Source of the DNA: Phycicoccus sp. Soil802
GTDB lineage: Bacteria; Actinomycetota; Actinomycetes; Actinomycetales; Dermatophilaceae
DNA: 64,000 bases
NCBI RefSeq assembly: GCF_001429605.1
Contig: NZ_LMSS01000005.1
Coordinates: forward strand, 540,618-604,617
Direction: 5' to 3'
The position numbers and the translations under genes were made by a program. Below the pieces are notes generated by a model. It saw only the letters and a program-made list of their open reading frames with translations. It had not been told where the DNA came from and did no database searches. Position 1 is the first letter of the stretch. The number at the start of each line of letters is the position of its first letter. Positions 9,301-16,165 of this stretch are shown piece by piece.

Positions 9301-10957
9301 CCCACCTCCAGTCCGGACCGGCACCCACGAGGACGATCCTCAGCACCGAGGGCGCGTGGAGGACGGCCGCCTCGAGCACGGCGGAGCTGACCATGCCGGT
9401 CACGGCCGGCCTGGGTCCGGCGACCCCGACGACTCCCGCGGGCGGTGTGACGATCGGGACGTCCGGGGTCGTGCGGTGGTGGTCGCGGCACGCGGCCAGC
9501 TCGTCGGCATAGCGTCCGCTCGCCGGGTGACGGGCCCCCGAGCCGGTGACCTTGGCGGCGCGGGCGCGCGCTCCGGTGCCCAGACGCAGTCGGAGGAAGT
9601 CCTTGTCACCGGGGCGCCGCTCCCAGAGGCGGGGACCCTGCGCCGCCACCCACTCCGCCAGCTCAACCCGGTCGGGGCTGAGCGCCCGGAGGGTCTCGGC
9701 CTGCCTCCGTCCGATCTCCTCGAGCCGTTCGTCGAGGCGGCCGAGCTCGGTGTGGAAGGTCTTGACGCCGTGCTTGCGCCGCGACTGGTCGCCGAGGATG
9801 CCGAACCCGATGGTCGCCAGCCCGGCCACGGCCGCCACCCCGGCGAAGAGCATGGCGGCCGGGTAGCGGATCGCCACCACTCCGGCCGCCAGGACCGCGA
9901 CCAGTCCCGCCGCGACCTGCCAGCCCACGCCACGCCCGGAGAGCTCGGTGCCCTCGGGCAGGTCGGGTGCTGCGACCTCGACCACCGGCATCGGCGTCGT
10001 CGACCTCGGCGGGGTGTTCACGGTGGTCTCGGCCGGGTCGGCGAAGGCTCGGTCACCCGCTGCCGCGCGGGGGGCGAGGGCCTCGTCGAACGCCGCGAGG
10101 GTCATCAGGTCACCTCGCCGGATCGGCACCGATGCCCAGGCGTCGTCGTTGCGGAGGAGCGCCCCGTCCTCATCTCGGTACAGGCTCCAGGCCGTGCGGG
10201 GGCCTGCGGTGAGGTCGAGGTAGCGCGCCAGGGACGAAGCCACGTCACCCACCGAGGCATGCTCCGGAGTGCCGAGGGTGACCGCCTGGACGGACGCCCC
10301 GGTCTCCGAGCGGACCTGGAGCTCGGGGGCGGGGGCGGCCCCACGCCGCGCCGAGACCACGGAGATGACCGTGCGCGACCGTCCGAGCGTGATGGTGTCA
10401 CCCGGCAACAGCGCCCTGGCGCCGTGGACGCGCTGGCCGTTCACCTTGGTGCCGTTGAAGGAGTCGAGGTCGGCCAGCACGAGGCCGTCCGCCGTGGAGG
10501 TCACGGTCGCGTGCCGGCGCGAGACGCTGGAGTCGTCGAGGAAGAGGTCGCTGGTCCGCTCCCTGCCCAGGAGTACCTCACCCCCAACCGGGAGTCGCGC
10601 CACCTCGACGCCCTGGTGGGTGGCCACCAGCACTGCGCCGTCGGAGCTGGGCAGCGCTGCCCGGACCTCGAGGACGACCGCGGTCGACTCACCGAAGGAC
10701 ACCTGCCCACCGGGGCGCACCAAGGTCGGCGCACTCACCGTGCGGGCCTCGACCAGCGTCCCGGTCCGCGAACCGGTGTCGACGACCAGCACACCCCCGT
10801 CGCGAGGCTCGAGCAGGGCGTGCCGCCGCGACACCGAAGGGTCCGTCAGCCGGAGCTCGGCCTCCTGCCCTCGCCCCACCACGACGCGCGCGACGACGGT
10901 CCGGACGAGTCCCGCATCCGGACCGGACACGAATCGGAGCAGCATCCGACCGCTCAT
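6296..10957 (-). CDS. EccC/EssC-like type VII secretion ATPase with tandem FHA and ubiquitin-like domains
   Basis: A 1553-residue FtsK/SpoIIIE-family secretion ATPase. The ATG at 10957 has AAGGTGG just upstream; a longer frame exists but lacks this signal. Order: FHA 1 (about 1-95) and FHA 2 (about 105-200), both with VSRRHA motifs; a ubiquitin-like (EccD/YukD-type) domain (about 210-300); two membrane segments (about 345-395); then three ATPase modules. Module 1 has an intact Walker A GTTGSGKSE (about 750) and Walker B LLVVIDEF. Modules 2 and 3 have degenerate P-loops (GVFRSGRTT, GESLTGRTT), as in known EccC/EssC proteins. N-terminal FHA pairs are typical of firmicute EssC; actinobacterial EccC usually lacks them. 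It should power export of the WXG100 proteins encoded divergently. The FHA domains would tie it to the local kinase. Confidence 0.9.
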   Translation of the reverse strand: MSGRMLLRFVSGPDAGLVRTVVARVVVGRGQEAELRLTDPSVSRRHALLEPRDGGVLVVDTGSRTGTLVEARTVSAPTLVRPGGQVSFGESTAVVLEVRAALPSSDGAVLVATHQGVEVARLPVGGEVLLGRERTSDLFLDDSSVSRRHATVTSTADGLVLADLDSFNGTKVNGQRVHGARALLPGDTITLGRSRTVISVVSARRGAAPAPELQVRSETGASVQAVTLGTPEHASVGDVASSLARYLDLTAGPRTAWSLYRDEDGALLRNDDAWASVPIRRGDLMTLAAFDEALAPRAAAGDRAFADPAETTVNTPPRSTTPMPVVEVAAPDLPEGTELSGRGVGWQVAAGLVAVLAAGVVAIRYPAAMLFAGVAAVAGLATIGFGILGDQSRRKHGVKTFHTELGRLDERLEEIGRRQAETLRALSPDRVELAEWVAAQGPRLWERRPGDKDFLRLRLGTGARARAAKVTGSGARHPASGRYADELAACRDHHRTTPDVPIVTPPAGVVGVAGPRPAVTGMVSSAVLEAAVLHAPSVLRIVLVGAGPDWRWVRWLPHVSRAATRLLATGAVDPGDLEAALRLAAPGRGGGDARVLLVVGQGSSAHPAVIDAIRAVTSADGLVVVLDDDARSLPPECQVVCTVSASGQVVADGLWEDGPIGPFSPSVVAPEAAGRVAVDLGRLRDPRSLDGGSAGPRGVLELSGLSDAVTVGDRWLDAGPRVESSFGADDQGRPVSVDLRRDGPHGIIAGTTGSGKSELLLSFIGSLVAQHPPERLVLFLIDFKGGATFASFEQLPHVVGYVTDLDGSERLSERAFTSLDAEIARRKRVLAEHGVPDLVAYERLAAAPPMPTLLVVIDEFALLVTEQPRVKPRLDAIAAQGRSLGIHLLLATQSPGGVITPAIRANTNIWLCLRVVNDAESMEVLGSRDAAQIPNDAPGRAYLRRGAERSLVAFQTARVTIGSATSGPVDVRVTPFGEPPPATWRPDTRVGRPVRTELDRLVSEAAAAHAALGATAPSSLWIAPLTDDLAVDDPALAGAGAALSDGDDRLPVRLGLVDEPESARQRPFDLDVALTNVLVSGVFRSGRTTTVRRIVAELVTARPPRLLHLYVIDGRGSLREVADLPHTGGYAGVHELELLAGLVDRVARVVEQRREHGFDPSVDARVVLVVDDYPTFREASQPILQDRLNDQLLSLVSQGRSLGVHVVMTCGQVSDLRLTLASHFQTKILLRQPEAVDYAMVDVRLSPAEMPEDLPGRALVRGGHEVQVVNQVSVPRSRGGDGEGRPRLLVRLPSDHREEATSGRDTWPPGQVPIGVGGDDASPVWLGPRHGPHLVVLGESLTGRTTALQTVAGRLLVEDPRRVLAVVTRRRGSAGGWASLPRQLAVAQGPEELDDLLTAVESSTAPVVLVIDDAEAIGASVSAGERLDRLLRDARGTELRSVVGARTADWARLFDGWARYLASLRVALLLAPTPEAAMAAEVRLPATVVPMVQGRGFLVAAGRAELVQVTRLVDPADHVEPARSSESMSPDAQAVQAGLPGHPDQEVAAGPAS

Positions 10958-11231
10958 CGCCACCTTTCGCAGTGTCGGTCGACGGAGCGTCGCATCGACG
11001 GAGCCGGTCGACGCCGAGGCCTGTCCCTGAAGGCAATCTCCAATCGACCGGGTGCGGAGCCGTCGGCGGGATGAGGGCCTGCTCCCCCTTTTGCCCGATT
11101 CCCTCCCGTCGCTGCTGTGCTCGACTTCGCACAGGCCTTCCAGCCGACGCACCGGGTGGAAGAACCGGAGGAGTCGCACATGAGGCCGATGGCTGAGCGG
11201 GTGCCTTGCGCCATGGCAGCGGACCGATGAC

Positions 11232-12446
11232 ATGAGCGAGTCAGAGCAGGGGCTCGCTCGCGCGCTGCGTGGCGTCCTGGCTGACCACGGCCGACGGGTG
11301 AGCGAGCATCCAGAGCGCGTCCGCGCCCTGCTCTCGGACGCGCTGGGCGCCCGCTCGAGGGAGTGGCGCGCCGACATCGACGCCCTGGTGATGGCAGCCG
11401 AGGAGCGGGTCCCGGCCAGCCTCACGGCCGCGGTCACCGACACCGGCACCGGCACGGGCACGGATGGTGACGATGAGGCCCTCGTGCGCGCGCTGACCCA
11501 CCGCGGTCTGGCGGTCGAGACGGCCCGCGCCGCGATCGACCTGTGGCGGTCGGCCCTGACCCTGCCCCCGGCGAGCCCGACGCGGACGGCGAGCCGGCCC
11601 GGCACGGCGAGTCGGCCGGGGACGGCGAGTCGGCCCGGGACGGCGAGTCGGCCCGGGAATGCGATGCCGGTCCTCGCCGAACCGGCGGCACCCACCGAGA
11701 TCCCGCTGGGCGATGGTGCGCCGGCCCCCGGACCCGTTCGAGTGACGAGCGGCGCAGCCCCGGGCGCGGCCCCGGGCGCGGCCACAGGCGCGGCCACCGG
11801 CGCGGCGCCCCTGCCGGCTCCCTCCCCCGCCGTCGGGTCGTCCGCACCGAAGGTCGTCACCATGGGCCGAGGTCGGGCCGCGGGCCTCGGCGGGGCTGCC
11901 CTGGTCGCGGCGGTGGTGGCCGGCGGGATCGGCGCCCGCCAGCTGGACCCCGCGCCGCAGGCCGCCCTGGTCGCGGCGACACCCACGGTGAGCACGTCGA
12001 CGGTCACCAGCACGTCGGTGGAGACCGTCACCGTGACCGCGCCGCCCAAGGTGGTGCGGTCCACGGTCGTGATCAACGCGGCGAAGCTGCGCGCGGTCAA
12101 CCTGAGCGGGACCACGCGCACCTACGTGACCTTCGCCGGTTCGGGCGGGTGCACACCCAAGCCGCCGAAGGCGGGGATCGCCTACCGGGCCTGCTCCACG
12201 TGGGACTACGTCGCGGCGAAGGGCACCGTCAAGACCTGGAAGGTCACCTCCGCGAAGGTCATCTCCGGCACCGGCACCGCCTCCGCCGAGGGGAAGCGCG
12301 TCAACTACTACTACACCCGCAACGGCCCCTACACGGCGACGGTCCGCTACACGATCGAGGGTGGCGGCTACCTCAGCACCGGGTTCTACACCTTCAAGGT
12401 GCAGTGCAACCCGAGCTTCCCGTGCAAGCAGCGGTTCCCGTCGTGA
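11232..12446 (+). CDS. Single-pass membrane protein with Gly/Pro/Ala repeats and an extracellular Cys-containing domain
   Basis: A 404-residue protein starting at the ATG at 11232. The N-terminal about 95 residues form a charged helical domain (with EHPERVRALLSDALG). A low-complexity region follows: four TASRPG-type units, then AAPGAAPGAATGAATG. A membrane segment (about residues 215-232) precedes a Thr/Ser-rich stalk and a beta-rich domain of about 120 residues with four cysteines, ending in a basic QRFPS. I do not recognise the family. It is the first gene of the operon carrying the WXG100 genes and is divergent from the secretion ATPase, so it may be a machine component or an envelope partner. 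Its single-pass layout is loosely EccB-like, but I see no EccB similarity. Confidence 0.75.
   Translation: MSESEQGLARALRGVLADHGRRVSEHPERVRALLSDALGARSREWRADIDALVMAAEERVPASLTAAVTDTGTGTGTDGDDEALVRALTHRGLAVETARAAIDLWRSALTLPPASPTRTASRPGTASRPGTASRPGTASRPGNAMPVLAEPAAPTEIPLGDGAPAPGPVRVTSGAAPGAAPGAATGAATGAAPLPAPSPAVGSSAPKVVTMGRGRAAGLGGAALVAAVVAGGIGARQLDPAPQAALVAATPTVSTSTVTSTSVETVTVTAPPKVVRSTVVINAAKLRAVNLSGTTRTYVTFAGSGGCTPKPPKAGIAYRACSTWDYVAAKGTVKTWKVTSAKVISGTGTASAEGKRVNYYYTRNGPYTATVRYTIEGGGYLSTGFYTFKVQCNPSFPCKQRFPS
11578..11663 (+). repeat. 18-bp tandem repeat, four copies, inside the membrane protein gene
   Basis: Four consecutive units based on ACGGCGAGTCGGCCCGGG encode TASRPG repeated. The first two copies differ by single bases and the last two are nearly identical, which suggests recent slippage. 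A second run of 12-bp GGCGCGGCC-type units follows at about 11757-11805. Confidence 0.8.
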
Positions 12447-12559
12447 CGCAGCCCTGCGCTGGCGTCGGCCCGTGCCTTCAGCGCCTCTTCAGCGCCTCCC
12501 GGTTTCCTCGTTCCATCCACCCCCCGACGCACCGTCGGGACTGACACAAGGAGCACACC

Positions 12560-12820
12560 ATGGCCATCGCCGGCGATCTCGAGCAGCTCATGACCCTTCA
12601 GCAGGTCTTCACCCGCAACAGCCAGTCGGTCGAGGAGCTCAGCTCCTCCATCCGGTCGCAGCTGCAGAACACCCGGTGGGAGGGCCCTGCCGCCGACCGG
12701 TTCCGCTCCGCGTGGAACACCGAGTTCGAGACGGCCCTGCGCCGCCTCGGCGAGGCCCTGTCCGACTGCTCGGCTGAGGTGAGCCGCCGCCGCGAGGCGC
12801 TCGCCCAGGCCGGTAGCTGA
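12560..12820 (+). CDS. WXG100-family (EsxA/EsxB-like) secreted protein
   Basis: An 86-residue all-helical protein, the usual length for WXG100. The W-x-G turn is present as RWEGPAADRF near residue 38, between two predicted helices. The start ATG at 12560 has AAGGAG at a good distance. The C-terminal helix contains YxxxD/E-like spacing only loosely (DCSAEVSRRREAL). These proteins are exported as helical-hairpin dimers by EccC/EssC ATPases. The ATPase is encoded divergently 1.6 kb away and a second WXG100-like gene starts 10 bp downstream, so a heterodimer is likely. Confidence 0.9.
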   Translation: MAIAGDLEQLMTLQQVFTRNSQSVEELSSSIRSQLQNTRWEGPAADRFRSAWNTEFETALRRLGEALSDCSAEVSRRREALAQAGS

Positions 12821-12830
12821 CCTGACTGTC

Positions 12831-13121
12831 ATGTCCCTCACCGGGATCGCCGAGGACCCCGTCGCGCTGCGTGGCACTGCCGCGCAGCTGCGGCGCGAGG
12901 CCGACGTCATCGTCTCCGCCGCGCGGTCGACCTCCCACCGGGCCGCCGGCATGGCGTACGCCGGGCCCGCCGCGGACCTCTTCCGCACCGGGATCACGGC
13001 TTCCGGAGCGGTCTCCGAGCAGCTCGGGGCTCGACTGATGGAGCTGGCCCAGTGGCTCGAGACCTGCGCGGTGCAGGCCGAGGCGGAGATCGCCGCCCGG
13101 CGCGCGGCAGGTCTGCCGTGA
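12831..13121 (+). CDS. WXG100-like partner protein lacking the W-x-G turn
   Basis: A 96-residue helical protein directly after the WXG100 gene. The expected turn reads AYAGPAADLF, so Tyr-Ala-Gly replaces Trp-x-Gly while the following GPAAD-F pattern matches the neighbour. It has helix-forming Ala/Glu/Arg stretches on both sides and no signal peptide. In ESX pairs one partner often has a degenerate turn, so this is the likely heterodimer partner. The stop overlaps the GTG start of the next gene (GTGA), so the genes are probably translationally coupled. Confidence 0.82.
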   Translation: MSLTGIAEDPVALRGTAAQLRREADVIVSAARSTSHRAAGMAYAGPAADLFRTGITASGAVSEQLGARLMELAQWLETCAVQAEAEIAARRAAGLP

Positions 13122-14227
13122 CCACCACCGAGAGCAGGTCGACCCCCCCGACCACGTGGTCGGGGGTCGACGTGTTGCACCTCACCGACGGCGGGGAGGC
13201 CGTTGTCACGCTGTGGACCATCCCCATCCCGGCCTCGGCGCCGGTCACCTCCGAGACCCTCCTGGAGGTCGCCGCGATCCATGCAGCCGCCCTCGAGGAG
13301 GCCGGCGACTGGCAGCCCCACGACCTCTCCGAGCAGCCCGACGGTGTCGGCGGCACGTACTTCACCCGCGAGCTCACCTCGACGGGGGACGGCTCGTCCG
13401 CAGCCATGGGCGCGTACTTCCCCAGCCAGGGTGGCATCGCCGTCGCCACCGCCGTGGACCCGGGCGGCGACGACCTCGCAGCCCTCTTCGCCGAGCTGGT
13501 GGGCGCCAACCGGCCCCGGTTCCTCCTCACCGCTGAGGACGTCCTGGCCCTGGCCGAGGCGACTGGACTCGCGGCTCCGCCGGTCAGCCCCACGGCATAC
13601 CCCCCGGACGCTCCCGAGGAGGTGCGGCAGGCGGCCCACCTCGCCGCCCGCGGATCGCTGCTCGCCCGCGGGCTGCTCGTCGCGGACGGCGACCGGCTGG
13701 CGCCCGTCGCCGACCTCCGCGCCGCCCTCGCCCTCCTGCTGGACGGCGACCGGCTGCTCCTGGTGTCGCAGCTGGGCACCGAGGGCGTCCACTCGACCGC
13801 GCTGCTGGGTGGACGGGGAGGCGCCGTGGCGACGCTGCGCCCGGGCGCGCCGGGTCTGCTCGAGCTGTCCACCGACGGCGCGAGCCGGACGGCGTCGAGG
13901 TATGCCGCGTGGCTGACGCCGCGCGACGGTGCCGACAGCAAGGGGCTGGCGCCCTGCACCGTGAGCCTGGCCGACCTCCGGACCTGTGTCGGCAGCGAGA
14001 CGGGGGCCGCACCGCTCCGTGGCGCCCGGTCGATGGTCTCCGTCCGCGGTCTGCGTCGCCGCGGCGACGACGCCGCGACCTACGAGGCCAACTGGGTCGA
14101 GGACGCCACCGGTCGGCTGTGGTCGATCTCCGCCACGGACGACCTCGAGAAGGCCGACCTGGCGCCGGCCGATCCCGACGCGATCGGCCAGAGCCTGGCC
14201 AGGGCGCTCGACTTCAGCGCCCCTTAA
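13118..14227 (+). CDS. Unknown cytoplasmic protein of the type VII locus, possibly a secretion chaperone
   Basis: A 369-residue soluble protein starting at the GTG at 13118, overlapping the previous stop. There is no signal peptide or membrane segment. It is mixed alpha/beta, with two hydrophobic stretches (ALALLLDGDRLLLVSQL and AALFAELVGANRP). Its place right after the Esx-like pair and its two-lobed look recall EspG-type chaperones of ESX loci, but I cannot see a diagnostic motif, so this is a guess from context. It is certainly coding: codon bias is strong and it is locked between overlapping and closely spaced genes of the same operon. Confidence 0.75.
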   Translation: MTTTESRSTPPTTWSGVDVLHLTDGGEAVVTLWTIPIPASAPVTSETLLEVAAIHAAALEEAGDWQPHDLSEQPDGVGGTYFTRELTSTGDGSSAAMGAYFPSQGGIAVATAVDPGGDDLAALFAELVGANRPRFLLTAEDVLALAEATGLAAPPVSPTAYPPDAPEEVRQAAHLAARGSLLARGLLVADGDRLAPVADLRAALALLLDGDRLLLVSQLGTEGVHSTALLGGRGGAVATLRPGAPGLLELSTDGASRTASRYAAWLTPRDGADSKGLAPCTVSLADLRTCVGSETGAAPLRGARSMVSVRGLRRRGDDAATYEANWVEDATGRLWSISATDDLEKADLAPADPDAIGQSLARALDFSAP

Positions 14228-14269
14228 GGGCGACCGGGTTTCCTGACAACACCATCGAAGGAGGAGACC

Positions 14270-15181
14270 ATGAACGACTGGATCTGGTTGGACCCACAGG
14301 AGCTCGCGAGCGCGGGCGTGCTGCTTCGCGACGTCTCCCAGGAGCTGATCGACAGCACCCACCGCACTCGAGCCGCCTGCTGTGTCCCGGGGCTGGGTCG
14401 TCACGCCGGACCGCTGATGGGCGAGGCCGAGACGGTGGTGCGCCAGGTCGAGACCGTCACGGAGGTCTACCTCCGACTGGCGATCGACGTCCTGCAGCGC
14501 GCCATCGCCGCGGTCCAGGACGCCCAGATGCCATCGGCCGTGGGGAGCGTCGGCTCGGTGTCCTCGGCGATCATCGGCGGGTCGACCGTCGGCGGGTTCG
14601 TCCTCGGCGAGGCGTCGCCGGTGTCGACCGCCGTCATCGGCGGGTCGACCGTCGGCGGGTTCGTCCTCGGCGAAGCCTCCTCCGTGTCCACCGCGATCAT
14701 CGGCGGGTCGACCGTGGGTGGGTTCGTCCTCGGCGAGGCCTCCCCGGTCTCGACCGCCGTCATCGGCGGCACGACGGTCGGAGGCTTTGTCATCGACAGC
14801 CCCTCTTCCACGGGGCTGTCAGTCGTCGGCGGCACGACATACGGCAGCTACTTCCACGGCGGGGGCAGCTGGAGCGATGGTGTGATGGCGCTGACTCAGG
14901 TCGTGGCGGACCGGCAGGAGAAGGCGAGGGCCACCATCGCGCGGCTGCAGGCCTCCGGCGGTGGCGGGGTGCCGAGCGGCGACCTGGGCACCCAGATGCT
15001 GACCAAGATGAACAACGACGCCATGCTCAAGAACATCAGGGAGAACGAGATCAAGATGGCGGCGAGCTCGCCGATCGCCGGCCTGACCCAAGCCCATGCC
15101 GCCGACCAGATCGACCACCTCGGCCGAGAGGCGAGGATCCTGGACCAGCAGGCGTGGGAGAAGAAGAAGTACGGGTACTGA
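14270..15181 (+). CDS. Putative type VII substrate: ESX-like helical N-terminus, five 21-residue repeats, helical C-terminus
   Basis: A 303-residue protein with AAGGAGGAG directly before the ATG. The first about 90 residues are helical and resemble the start of large WXG100-related (LXG/PE-like) substrates. Residues about 95-190 are five tandem units of the form IGGSTVGGFVLGEAS plus a six-residue Ser/Val linker. The last unit has diverged to VVGGTTYGSYFHGGG. The remainder is charged helix ending in KKKYGY. There is no signal peptide. It is the last gene of the WXG100 operon, so it is most likely an exported effector or surface protein of this system. The Gly/Val/Phe repeats may form a beta-solenoid or an amyloid-like surface. 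The function is unknown. Confidence 0.75.
   Translation: MNDWIWLDPQELASAGVLLRDVSQELIDSTHRTRAACCVPGLGRHAGPLMGEAETVVRQVETVTEVYLRLAIDVLQRAIAAVQDAQMPSAVGSVGSVSSAIIGGSTVGGFVLGEASPVSTAVIGGSTVGGFVLGEASSVSTAIIGGSTVGGFVLGEASPVSTAVIGGTTVGGFVIDSPSSTGLSVVGGTTYGSYFHGGGSWSDGVMALTQVVADRQEKARATIARLQASGGGGVPSGDLGTQMLTKMNNDAMLKNIRENEIKMAASSPIAGLTQAHAADQIDHLGREARILDQQAWEKKKYGY
14571..14843 (+). repeat. 63-bp tandem repeat, five copies, coding 21-residue units
   Basis: The word TCATCGGCGGGTCGACC recurs exactly every 63 bp at 14571, 14634 and 14697, with diverged forms at 14760 and 14823. The first copies are almost identical at the DNA level, including synonymous sites, which suggests recent duplication or gene conversion. 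Confidence 0.88.
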
Positions 15182-15184
15182 GCC

Positions 15185-16165
15185 TCAGGCGTGGCCGTCG
15201 AACAGGCTGGTCACCGAGCCGTCCTCGAAGACCTCCTGGATCGCCCGGCTGATCAGCGGCGCGATCGAGAGCACGGTCAGCTTGTCGAACTCGTGGGCCT
15301 CGTCGATCGGCAGCGTGTTGGTGACGATGACCTCGGAGGCGCTGCAGTTCTTGAGCCGGTCGATCGCCGGGCCGGAGAGGATCGCGTGGGTCGCGGCGAT
15401 GACCACGCCAGCGGCGCCGTCGGCCATCAGGGCGTCGGCGGCCTTGGTGATGGTGCCGCCGGTGTCGATCATGTCGTCGACCAGGACACAGACGCGGCCC
15501 TTGACCTCACCGACGACGCGGTTGGCGACGGTCTCGTTGGGGCGGTTGATGTCACGGGTCTTGTGGATGAAGGCCAGCGGCGCTCCCCCGAGCCGCTGCG
15601 ACCACTGCTCGGCGACCTTGATCCGGCCGGCGTCGGGCGAGACGACCGCGAGCTTCTCGTGTCCGTACTTCTCGGCGACGTGGTCCGCGAGGATCGGCAG
15701 CGCCATGAGGTGGTCGACCGGGCCGTCGAAGAAGCCCTGGATCTGGGCCGTGTGCAGGTCCACCGCCATCAGCCGGTTCGCGCCGGCCGTCTTGAACAGG
15801 TCGGCCATCAGCCGGGCCGAGATCGGCTCCCGACCGCGGTGCTTCTTGTCCTGCCGGGCATAGCCGTAGAAGGGCAGCACGACCGTGATCCGCTTGGCGC
15901 TGGCCCGCTTGAGCGCGTCGATCATGATGAGCTGCTCCATGATCGCCTCGTTGATGGGCGTCGTGTGGCTCTGGATGACGAACGCGTCGGACCCGCGCAC
16001 CGACTCCTCGTAGCGCACGTAGATCTCGCCGTTGGCGAAGTCGTAGGCACTGGTCGGGACCAGCCCGGTGCCGAGCATGCTCGCCACCTCTTCGGCGAGC
16101 TCGGGGTTGGCTCGCCCGGTGAAGACCATCAGGTTCTTCTCGGTGGTCTTGGTGATGCCGGTCAC
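15185..16165 (-). CDS. prs: Ribose-phosphate pyrophosphokinase
   Basis: A 326-residue PRPP synthetase, converting ribose 5-phosphate and ATP to PRPP for nucleotide, His, Trp and NAD synthesis. The ATP/Mg motif VDLHTAQIQGFFDGPVDHL and the PRPP loop CVLVDDMIDTGGTI are intact, as is FTGRANPELAEEVA near the N-terminus. The GTG at 16165 overlaps the glmU stop (GTGA), so the two form an operon as in other actinobacteria. It ends 3 bp from the stop of the convergent repeat-protein gene. In many relatives rplY and pth follow prs; here the secretion locus occupies that place. Confidence 0.97.
   Translation of the reverse strand: MTGITKTTEKNLMVFTGRANPELAEEVASMLGTGLVPTSAYDFANGEIYVRYEESVRGSDAFVIQSHTTPINEAIMEQLIMIDALKRASAKRITVVLPFYGYARQDKKHRGREPISARLMADLFKTAGANRLMAVDLHTAQIQGFFDGPVDHLMALPILADHVAEKYGHEKLAVVSPDAGRIKVAEQWSQRLGGAPLAFIHKTRDINRPNETVANRVVGEVKGRVCVLVDDMIDTGGTITKAADALMADGAAGVVIAATHAILSGPAIDRLKNCSASEVIVTNTLPIDEAHEFDKLTVLSIAPLISRAIQEVFEDGSVTSLFDGHA

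Noticed and set aside
11757-11805. Promoter or operator in the 12-bp GGCGCGGCC repeats
   Set aside because: The repeats are in frame, code Ala/Gly/Pro/Thr and lie in the low-complexity part of a membrane protein, so they are coding repeats.
10958-12121. N-terminal extension of the secretion ATPase frame up to 12121
   Set aside because: The extension is the shadow of the plus-strand membrane-protein gene. The ATG at 10957 with AAGGTGG upstream gives a clean FHA start.
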